Source: Methylotenera_A sp046598525 (GTDB lineage: Bacteria; Pseudomonadota; Gammaproteobacteria; Burkholderiales; Methylophilaceae). Taken from it: 17,447 bases of DNA. The position numbers and the translations under genes were made by a program. Numbering within the stretch: position 1 is the stretch's first letter; every line of letters starts with the position of its first letter. Below, in pieces: positions 1 through 5,858 of this stretch. Under the pieces are notes generated by a model that was not told the origin of the DNA, did no database searches, and saw nothing but the letters and a program-made list of their open reading frames with translations. The DNA lies in contig JBKJIJ010000009.1 of the NCBI GenBank assembly GCA_046598525.1, forward strand, positions 1 through 17,447, given 5' to 3'.

Positions 1-41
1 TAGTAAAATGCTGTTGTTGTAAATTAAGTAGTATTTCTTAG

Positions 42-117
42 GTCCCCATCGTCTAGAGGCCTAGGACACCTCCCTTTCACGGAGGCGACCGGGGTTCGAA
101 TCCCCGTGGGGACGCCA
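42..117 (+). tRNA. tRNA-Glu (anticodon UUC)
   Basis: A full cloverleaf can be folded. The acceptor stem is GTCCCCA (42-48) paired with TGGGGAC (107-113), followed by discriminator G114 and an encoded CCA (115-117). The anticodon stem CCTCC (69-73) pairs with GGAGG (81-85) around the loop CTTTCAC, giving anticodon TTC (76-78), which reads GAA/GAG for glutamate. The T arm has the usual GGTTCGAATCC. It stands alone here; a further tRNA or promoter element may lie before the window. A short dyad CAACC/GGTTG (121-125 and 132-136) follows the CCA end, but it lacks a T-run, so it is only a weak terminator candidate. Confidence 0.97.
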
Positions 118-172
118 ATCCAACCTTAATTGGTTGATTCGCAATAAAATTCACGCACTTCATTTGCTTGTC

Positions 173-210
173 TTATTTAAATGCAGTTTCTACTGAAATT
201 ATTTAAATAA
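173..210. terminator. Hairpin between tRNA-Glu and the convergent secreted-protein gene
   Basis: A perfect 10-bp inverted repeat, TTATTTAAAT (173-182) and ATTTAAATAA (201-210), encloses a second stem CAGT/ACTG (184-187 and 192-195) with a TTCT loop. It starts 17 nt past the stop codon of the minus-strand gene and downstream of the plus-strand tRNA, the usual place for a two-way terminator. The outer stem is all A/T and no separate U-tract follows on either strand, so termination is inferred from position and symmetry. Confidence 0.45.
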
Positions 211-226
211 AGTGAGATAAACATAC

Positions 227-712
227 CTAATCTTTTCTGCCTTTCCAATCCACGGTGTATTCTGTAGCAGAAGTGAAATAAGTGTTAAATTCTCCCTTAC
301 CCTTAATGTCTTTAAATTTACCTGTGCCACCAACATATTCCCATTGACCTTTTGCGCTTGTCATTGGGTTACCATCCTTGATAACAGTAGTCACCTTTCC
401 ACTCCATTTTGCAATAGCAGAATCAACACCATTGCTGACCGTATAAAAACCTGAATTTTCACCGTTGCCTTGATATAAATTAGCAATCTCTGGATTTGAA
501 ACGCTAGCACCTTCGATAAATCCACCACTAGGAACGCATGTGGTTTCACTTAACATCAAGGCATATCCGTTGGTGTTTGCAATATTGCTAACCAAGGGTT
601 TATAGGTACATTTACCCTGTCCTGAAATTGATTCGGCATGAACGCCAACCGATGCAATGGAAGTGATTGTAAAAACAAATGTAGCCATAACATGTTGTTT
701 AATTGTAAGCAT
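227..712 (-). CDS. Small secreted protein of unknown function
   Basis: A 161-residue protein with a clear Sec-type signal peptide: a short basic start, a hydrophobic stretch (about residues 8-22) and a likely cut after VHA at residue 26, leaving a mature protein of about 135 residues. The mature part is rich in Gly, Ser, Thr and Asn, has two cysteines (in KCTYK and TTCVP) that could form a disulfide, and ends with a Gly/Lys pattern (GGTGKFKDIKGKGEF). That pattern resembles the repeated-strand signature of small beta-barrel proteins of the allene-oxide-cyclase-barrel or lipocalin-like kind; this is a resemblance, not a family assignment. I chose the start at 712 rather than the in-frame ATG at 742 because GAGGAG lies 7 nt before it and the signal peptide then begins normally. 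It is divergent from the TPR gene. Probably periplasmic or secreted; function unknown. Confidence 0.8.
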   Translation of the reverse strand: MLTIKQHVMATFVFTITSIASVGVHAESISGQGKCTYKPLVSNIANTNGYALMLSETTCVPSGGFIEGASVSNPEIANLYQGNGENSGFYTVSNGVDSAIAKWSGKVTTVIKDGNPMTSAKGQWEYVGGTGKFKDIKGKGEFNTYFTSATEYTVDWKGRKD

Positions 713-883
713 TTTAATTCTCCTCATCAGTAATGTTTGCAAAAGCCTTACCCTAGCACTCGTTATCTTTTGTGCCCTAATGTATACTTTGCTATGAATA
801 TAGTAAGTTAGTTACTGTTACTAACGCGGCACCAGAGCTGTTATTGATTAAACCTAATTGGTTAATAAAAAAAGAGTCTGTGC
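713..883. promoter_or_regulatory. Divergent intergenic region with a 6-bp dyad
   Basis: This 171-bp space must hold promoters for both the secreted-protein gene (leftward) and the TPR gene (rightward). It contains a dyad GTTAGT-N7-ACTAAC (807-825), a possible operator, and AT-rich stretches such as TATAGT (799-804). No convincing paired -35/-10 elements could be assigned on either strand. An AAGAG (872-876) seven bases before the ATG at 884 is the likely ribosome binding site of the TPR gene. Confidence 0.35.
720..725 (-). promoter_or_regulatory. Shine-Dalgarno site deciding the start of the secreted-protein gene
   Basis: On the minus strand this reads GAGGAG, 7 nt before the ATG at 712. It selects this start over the ATG ten codons upstream, which has no comparable site. 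Confidence 0.75.
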
Positions 884-2491
884 ATGGATACTGTTGAAAA
901 ACAATTCACAAACGCAAAGCAAGACCAAATACGTACTAGCGTAAACATTATGCTGGCAAGCCCTTTGTTTGCTGGGTCACCACGCCAGAAGCGCTTTTTA
1001 GATTATCTGGTTAGCCATACGCTTGCAGGCAATGCAGAGCGGCTAAAAGGTTACACAATTGCACTAGAAGTATTTGACCGCAGCACAGATTTTGACCCCA
1101 GCTTAGACGCCATTGTTAGAGTAGAAGCCACTCGCCTACGTAACAAACTCCGTGAATATTATGAAACATTAGGCAGAAATGATCCTGTTCGCATTACCTT
1201 GCCTAAAGGAAGTTATGCCATTGAATTTAGTTTGCACAAACAAATCGCTAATAAATCGGCTCAATTAACACCTGTTAATCCGCGCATGATAGATGACAGG
1301 CCATCTATCGCGGTGTTGCCTTTTGCCAATATTGGAAAAGATAACGCAAAAGAATACTTTGCCGATGGAATTGTTGATAGCTTGATAACCATGTTTTCGA
1401 GATTGTCTGGCATATTTATCATCTCAAGGCAATCATCGTTTGCTTATAAAAATACCAGTAAAACATCCGAACAAATTGCAACTGAGCTTGGCGTGCGCTA
1501 TCTGTTAGAAGGTAGCGTGCAGCATGCTGGTGGTGCCGTGCGCGTTACGGCGCAATTGGTAGATGCTGTAAATGGCGGGCAAGTGTGGTCTGACCGATAT
1601 GACCGTAAGCTTAAAGATGTGTTTGCATTGCAAGATGAGCTCACTCAACACATTATTAGCGTGCTGCAAATTAAGCTAGACGGTGCAGAAGCCGCTCTTT
1701 TTGGAGTTCAAGTCACCAATAGTATTGAAGCACACGATGTTTTGCTAAGAGGTATTGCAACGCACAGAAAATACACTGAGAAAACTACACATGAAGCGAT
1801 TAATTTGTATAGGAAAGCATTAGCACTTGACCCTAATTACGCCGGTGCACATGCCTGGATGGCGAGGTCGCTTGCTTTAACATGGTCACAAAAATGGAGT
1901 TCTGATCCTGCCGTTTTGGCGCTTTCGCTCACACACGCGCAACTTGCCACAAAACTAGATCCACAATCATCTTATGCTATTTCAATGTTGGGATGGGTAC
2001 AGCTTTGGCATCGAAAACGCGATGAATCCATTGCAGAATGCCGACGTGCAGTCGACATGGACCCAAATAATGCAGAAGCACACTTATTTCTTTCACTTGC
2101 ATTATCGGCTGCTGGTTTGGGTGAAGAATCATTATTTTATGTTGAAAAAGCCAGACGGTTTAGCCCGATTTCCGATGCTTTTTACCTGTTTGCACACGGG
2201 CAAAGTTATTTTGCTCAACAAAAATACCATAAGGCCATTGAGATATACGAGCAAGGTTGCCTTGTTAATAAGGACTTTAAGCCAAACCATTTTTTTCTCA
2301 TGATTACCCATGAAATTTTGGGTAATCATGAGCAGGTAAAAAAGAATTTTGAAACGATTTGTGAAATGACAGGAAGTCGAATCGAAATGCCAAATGTTAA
2401 CATTTGGACAGACAAGCCATTAGCTGAAATGCTAATGCATCACTGGCTGCAAATTGTTTCGCGATATTCCGATGCGGTTAATACGACTTAA
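884..2491 (+). CDS. TolB/FlgO-like TPR protein with putative DNA-binding N-terminus
   Basis: A 535-residue protein with three parts. Residues about 20-118 match the N-terminal module often found before TolB-like/TPR proteins: SPRQKRFLDYLV, then LKGYTIALEVFDR, DFDPSLDAIVRVEATRLRNKL and ITLPKGSYAIEF. It looks like a compact winged-helix-type domain; DNA binding is inferred. Residues about 140-262 form a TolB N-terminal/FlgO-like alpha/beta domain (PSIAVLPFANIG, FADGIVDSLITMFSR, YLLEGSVQ, VRVTAQLVDAVNGGQVWSDRYDR). From about residue 300 to 500 there are tetratricopeptide repeats (ALALDPNYAGAHAW, AVDMDPNNAEAHLFLSLAL and weaker copies). There is no signal peptide or transmembrane segment, so unlike exported TolB it should be cytoplasmic. 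Such proteins are often called adenylate-cyclase-like or TolB-like TPR proteins, but no cyclase domain is present. A regulatory or scaffold role is likely; target and ligand are unknown. Confidence 0.88.
   Translation: MDTVEKQFTNAKQDQIRTSVNIMLASPLFAGSPRQKRFLDYLVSHTLAGNAERLKGYTIALEVFDRSTDFDPSLDAIVRVEATRLRNKLREYYETLGRNDPVRITLPKGSYAIEFSLHKQIANKSAQLTPVNPRMIDDRPSIAVLPFANIGKDNAKEYFADGIVDSLITMFSRLSGIFIISRQSSFAYKNTSKTSEQIATELGVRYLLEGSVQHAGGAVRVTAQLVDAVNGGQVWSDRYDRKLKDVFALQDELTQHIISVLQIKLDGAEAALFGVQVTNSIEAHDVLLRGIATHRKYTEKTTHEAINLYRKALALDPNYAGAHAWMARSLALTWSQKWSSDPAVLALSLTHAQLATKLDPQSSYAISMLGWVQLWHRKRDESIAECRRAVDMDPNNAEAHLFLSLALSAAGLGEESLFYVEKARRFSPISDAFYLFAHGQSYFAQQKYHKAIEIYEQGCLVNKDFKPNHFFLMITHEILGNHEQVKKNFETICEMTGSRIEMPNVNIWTDKPLAEMLMHHWLQIVSRYSDAVNTT
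2297..2332. repeat. Perfect 14-bp inverted repeat inside the TPR gene
   Basis: CTCATGATTACCCA (2297-2310) and its exact reverse complement TGGGTAATCATGAG (2319-2332) flank the 8-nt spacer TGAAATTT. The repeat lies within the coding sequence near the end of the TPR region and is translated as part of MITHEILGNHEQ. A run of seven T (2290-2296) precedes it on the plus strand, so it has no U-tract in the terminator position on either strand. Confidence 0.9.
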
Positions 2492-2493
2492 CC

Positions 2494-2526
2494 AATTTAT
2501 TGCAATAATAAATTTTGCAATAAATT
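2494..2526. terminator. Bidirectional terminator-like hairpin between convergent genes
   Basis: A perfect 12-bp inverted repeat, AATTTATTGCAA (2494-2505) and TTGCAATAAATT (2515-2526), with a 9-nt loop. It begins 3 nt after the TAA of the TPR gene and lies 36 nt beyond the stop of the convergent Crp/Fnr gene. The stem is mostly A/T with a central GC pair on each arm, and each transcript would end the hairpin in a U-rich strand. It most likely ends transcription both ways. Confidence 0.6.
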
Positions 2527-2561
2527 AGGTTGCGTCGTCACATTTTAATGATTGCCTGAGC

Positions 2562-3257
2562 TCACATATCAGCCGTTTCTTTGACAATAATTTGGTAGCA
2601 TTCGCAGGCCCTACTCTCTAAAAAGCTTCTGTTTAATACAATTACATTGCCCCGTTTTAAATCAATCACACCTGCTCTAAGTAGTTTATCAACGTGATAG
2701 CCGATGCTTTCTTGCAACACATTCAATTTAGCTGAGATGGTTTGTTGCGAAATAGCGATCCTGCTATAGGGCGAGCAATCTAAAATGCTTAATAACACGC
2801 TACATAATTGTTGATCTATCGGATGTTGTCGGCTGCAAATCGCCATTTGCGCCACTTTTGCCATGCGCAATTGTAAATATTTTAATAAAATTTCAGTAAA
2901 CGCATCTGAGCGATTAATCGATTGGTTTAATAAATCGACTTCAATTCGGTAACAATAACCTTCGGTTTGCACGTTTGCGCGCGTGGTTAAATAATCATCT
3001 TTTAACAAGGGTGCGCCAAGCACGCCTTCGTTGCTTATGCTTGCCGATTCGATTGCGGTCATTCCTAATGGCTCTACCAACATAGAGATAACGGCCGATG
3101 TTGGAAAATAGGCGTAATCCAGTTTCTGACCAGTTTCAAATAAGGTTTTGCCCTTTGGCAGATACACCAGTTGCATCTGCGAAATTAGATTTTTTTCACC
3201 CGTTGCTTGCAACATTGTAAGCAATCGATTGTTAAGTTGATGTGGTAAATGTGGCAT
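2562..3257 (-). CDS. Crp/Fnr-family transcriptional regulator
   Basis: A 231-residue protein with the two-domain Crp/Fnr layout. Residues about 25-135 form a cyclic-nucleotide-binding-like beta-roll (LPKGKTLFETGQKLDYAYFPTSAVISML is typical of its first strands), followed by a long dimerisation helix (about 120-145). A C-terminal helix-turn-helix lies at about 166-210 (ISQQTISAKLNVLQESIGYHVDKLLRAGVIDL) and ends in the VIVLNRSFLESRACECY tail common in one large subgroup. The cAMP-binding signature with its conserved GE and Arg is not present (EGVLGAPLL stands in its place), and the N-terminal cysteine cluster of Fnr is absent, so neither cAMP nor an Fe-S cluster is the likely signal. The signal is unknown. 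The gene is divergent from the GGDEF-EAL gene, and dyads near its start suggest autoregulation. The start lacks a clear Shine-Dalgarno site. Confidence 0.88.
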   Translation of the reverse strand: MPHLPHQLNNRLLTMLQATGEKNLISQMQLVYLPKGKTLFETGQKLDYAYFPTSAVISMLVEPLGMTAIESASISNEGVLGAPLLKDDYLTTRANVQTEGYCYRIEVDLLNQSINRSDAFTEILLKYLQLRMAKVAQMAICSRQHPIDQQLCSVLLSILDCSPYSRIAISQQTISAKLNVLQESIGYHVDKLLRAGVIDLKRGNVIVLNRSFLESRACECYQIIVKETADM

Positions 3258-3264
3258 AAAATTT

Positions 3265-3311
3265 CTAGCTAACTTTATGATGATGTATCAATTTTATAAA
3301 TTGTTAGCTAG
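3265..3311. promoter_or_regulatory. 9-bp inverted repeat in the leader of the Crp/Fnr gene
   Basis: CTAGCTAAC (3265-3273) and GTTAGCTAG (3303-3311) form a perfect dyad with a 29-bp AT-rich spacer, starting 8 bp upstream of the Crp/Fnr start codon. The spacer holds TATAAA on the minus strand (3292-3297), a plausible -10 box for that gene, so the arms would bracket its promoter. An autoregulatory operator is inferred; an mRNA hairpin masking the weak start is the alternative. Confidence 0.4.
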
Positions 3312-3324
3312 GTTAGATAGGCGC

Positions 3325-3359
3325 ATTCTTCTGAAGAATTTGTCAGATTAGGATGACAA
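3325..3359. promoter_or_regulatory. Two adjacent dyads between Crp/Fnr and GGDEF-EAL genes
   Basis: ATTCTTC-T-GAAGAAT (3325-3339) is a perfect 15-bp palindrome with one central base. It abuts TTGTCA-N8-TGACAA (3340-3359), a 20-bp dyad whose arm spacing suits a dimeric regulator. Both lie 68-102 bp upstream of the Crp/Fnr start codon and about 150 bp upstream of the GGDEF-EAL start. They do not match the standard CRP (TGTGA-N6-TCACA) or Fnr (TTGAT-N4-ATCAA) sites. The rest of 3258-3510 is AT-rich with no gene; a weak -10-like TTTAAT/TAATAT (3464-3471) may serve the plus-strand gene. Confidence 0.4.
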
Positions 3360-3510
3360 GCCAGTTATTACAGCAACTATTGACACGTTTTAAAATAAAG
3401 CTTGATTTTCAATATAAGTAATTAGAATATTCAATAATTTGTTTATGCATTAATTGTTAATGGTTTAATATAGAGTTCATTAAACTAATTTGTTATTCGA
3501 AGTTATTACA

Positions 3511-5802
3511 ATGAATGATCTTAAAGAATTACCTAGTCTTTCTATTGCTGAATATAAAAAAGAGTTGGCCAGACTAAAGGCCTTAAGAAGTTATCAGATT
3601 TTAGATACCCCGCCCAACGTGGCACTAGATGCCTTAACAAAATTGACGGCTAACCTGCTTGGTGTGCCGATTGTGCTGATTGATTTGGTGGATGAAAGCC
3701 GTATTTGGTCTAAATCGCATTTCGGTACCGAAGTCGCCGAGTATAAAATTCACCCTGGTTTTTGTTCATCGGCCATAGCCCACGACGCTCCTTATATTAT
3801 TACCAATGCTAAGACAGATCCGCGTTCTGCCAATCATCCTTTGGTTTTAGAAAATGGGGTGAGTTTTTATGCTGGCGTTCCGCTTAAAACGCATGATGGC
3901 TTTAATATTGGCATGTTTTGCGTGATTGATTTTGAACCGCACGGCATGACGGATGAACAATTAAACACATTGAAAGAAATGGCCATTATTGCCATGGAAA
4001 TTATTGAATTGTGTGTAAAAGAAAAACGAAATAGTGAAATTTTAGCGATAGAAAATAAATTTAAAGAATACGAATTACAAAATCAACACATATTAAATTC
4101 AACCATTGAAGGTATTCATGTGATTGATTTAAATGGTATTGTTGTTCAAGAAAACAGCGCCGCTTTAAAAATGCTTGGCAGAGAAAAAGATGATTTAAGG
4201 GGAAAACATGCGCATGAAACCTTGCACCACCACCATGCCGATAATTCTAAATACCCTGTTTCTGAATGCCCTATTTATAAAACATTGCGCGATGGCATTC
4301 CACGCAATGTGACCAATGAAGTGTTTTGGAAAAAAGACGGCTCTAGCTTTCCGGTGGAATACAGCACATCGCCGCTATTGGATTTAAATGGCAAATTGTG
4401 TGGAACCACGGTGGTTTTTAGGGATATTACCGCCAGAAAAGCCAATGAAGCCAAAATTCAGCAATTAGCTTATTTTGATTCGCTGACAGGCTTACCAAAT
4501 CGCTCGCTTTTCCTTGATAGGCTTGAACAGGAAATTAGAAAAGCGCACCGTAATCATCAGCAGATGTCATTGATGTTTATTGATTTAGACCGATTTAAAG
4601 AAATTAATGACACATTGGGGCACGATGTTGGCGACCTGCTATTAATTGAGGCGGCCAAGCGGCTTAGAGCGTGTTTAAGAGAAACCGAAACCGTAGCCAG
4701 ATTAGGCGGCGATGAATTTACCGTTATTATTGGCGAAATAAACGGTTTAGGCCCAGTTGAAACAATTGCCGAAAAAATTATTAGCTGCCTTGCAAAGCCG
4801 TTTTTTCTAAACGATGAGACGATTTATTTATCAGCCAGCATTGGCATAACCGTGTTTCCGGATGATGCGCTGACATCGGACGAACTGCTTAAAAACGCCG
4901 ATCGCTCTATGTATGCGGCCAAAAAAGCCGGGCGCAATCAATATCAATATTCCACCGCTTCTATGCAAGAGCATGCCACATCGCGCTTACGCATGATTTC
5001 TGATTTACATCTTGCCATTAAAAACAAAGAATTCTTTTTGGTGTATCAGCCTATCGTCAGCCTTGCTACTGGTGAGATTAAAAAAGCAGAGGCTTTAATT
5101 CGATGGAATCACCCCATTAAAGGCCTTATTTGCCCGTTGGATTTTATTTCTATTGCAGAAGAAGTTGGGCTGATTTCTGAAATTGGCAAATGGATATTTG
5201 AGGAATCCGCTAGGCAGATTAAATCGTTGCAGCGACACAATATTCACGATTTTCAAATTAGTATCAACAAATCACCTTTGCAATTTAACGCCAGTGTCAG
5301 TAATAGCAAAGCATGGTTTGCTCACCTAAAATCATTGGAATTGTCGGGTGACAATATTTGCATCGAAATTACCGAAGGAATGCTGTTAGATTCATCAGAA
5401 ATGATTCAAGATAAATTAAGCGCCTTTAGAAATGCAGGCTTTCAGATTGCAGTAGATGACTTTGGTACAGGCTATTCTTCATTATCGTATTTAAATAAAT
5501 TTTCGGTGGATTACATCAAAATTGACCGCTCATTTGTGAATAATTTATCGGTTGAATCGGATAATTACGCTTTGTGCGAAGCGATAATTGCCATGGCGCA
5601 TAAGTTAAAAATTAAAGTGGTTGCAGAAGGCATTGAAACCGAATTGCAATTGGAATTATTAACCAATTCTGGCTGTGATTATGGTCAAGGCTACTATTTA
5701 TCAAAACCATTAAGCAAGGTAGATTTTGAATCCTTTTTAATCTACAAACAAAAACGGCTTGCCGATTTAATTGGCATCACTGCTGCCAGCACGCTTAGCT
5801 AA
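3511..5802 (+). CDS. GAF-PAS-GGDEF-EAL cyclic-di-GMP synthase/phosphodiesterase
   Basis: A 763-residue soluble signalling protein. Domains in order: GAF (about 30-170; YQILDTPP and FCSSAIA are typical), PAS (about 190-310), GGDEF (315-475) and EAL (490-745). The diguanylate cyclase motif is intact as GGDEF at 399-403. The inhibitory site five residues before it reads RETE (390-393) rather than RxxD, so product feedback may be weak. The phosphodiesterase half has EAL (527-529), Asn586 in the SINKSP strand, ITEG, DDFGTGYSS (from 649), KID (from 670) and AEGIE, so metal-binding and catalytic residues look complete. Both activities are therefore possible, with the GAF and PAS domains as likely switches; which dominates is not visible. 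There are no membrane segments. I prefer the ATG at 3511, with GAAG 8 nt before it, to the TTG at 3490. Confidence 0.93.
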   Translation: MNDLKELPSLSIAEYKKELARLKALRSYQILDTPPNVALDALTKLTANLLGVPIVLIDLVDESRIWSKSHFGTEVAEYKIHPGFCSSAIAHDAPYIITNAKTDPRSANHPLVLENGVSFYAGVPLKTHDGFNIGMFCVIDFEPHGMTDEQLNTLKEMAIIAMEIIELCVKEKRNSEILAIENKFKEYELQNQHILNSTIEGIHVIDLNGIVVQENSAALKMLGREKDDLRGKHAHETLHHHHADNSKYPVSECPIYKTLRDGIPRNVTNEVFWKKDGSSFPVEYSTSPLLDLNGKLCGTTVVFRDITARKANEAKIQQLAYFDSLTGLPNRSLFLDRLEQEIRKAHRNHQQMSLMFIDLDRFKEINDTLGHDVGDLLLIEAAKRLRACLRETETVARLGGDEFTVIIGEINGLGPVETIAEKIISCLAKPFFLNDETIYLSASIGITVFPDDALTSDELLKNADRSMYAAKKAGRNQYQYSTASMQEHATSRLRMISDLHLAIKNKEFFLVYQPIVSLATGEIKKAEALIRWNHPIKGLICPLDFISIAEEVGLISEIGKWIFEESARQIKSLQRHNIHDFQISINKSPLQFNASVSNSKAWFAHLKSLELSGDNICIEITEGMLLDSSEMIQDKLSAFRNAGFQIAVDDFGTGYSSLSYLNKFSVDYIKIDRSFVNNLSVESDNYALCEAIIAMAHKLKIKVVAEGIETELQLELLTNSGCDYGQGYYLSKPLSKVDFESFLIYKQKRLADLIGITAASTLS

Positions 5803-5810
5803 ATAACTGC

Positions 5811-5846
5811 AAAAAGCTTGGTTAATATTGATTGATTAACCAAGCT
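5811..5846 (-). terminator. Rho-independent terminator of the cyclic glucan synthase gene
   Basis: A perfect 12-bp inverted repeat AGCTTGGTTAAT (5815-5826) and ATTAACCAAGCT (5835-5846) with an 8-nt loop. On the minus strand the stem is followed directly by a run of T (complement of AAAAA at 5811-5815), the classic form, 12 nt past the synthase stop codon. On the plus strand the stem is preceded by A5 and followed by A4, so it is a poorer terminator for the GGDEF-EAL gene, though it could still help. Confidence 0.78.
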
Positions 5847-5858
5847 AAAACGTACTAC

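Noticed and set aside
1974..2303. A 109-codon open frame on the plus strand inside the TPR gene
   Set aside because: It lies in another frame of a clear TPR-coding region and has an unnatural composition rich in Phe, Leu and His.
3401..3415. TTGATTTTCAA resembling an Fnr site upstream of the GGDEF-EAL gene
   Set aside because: The half-sites TTGA and TCAA are three bases apart instead of six, so the Fnr consensus is not met.
3490..3510. TTG start at 3490 for the GGDEF-EAL protein
   Set aside because: It adds only seven residues, has no Shine-Dalgarno site, and the ATG at 3511 is better placed.
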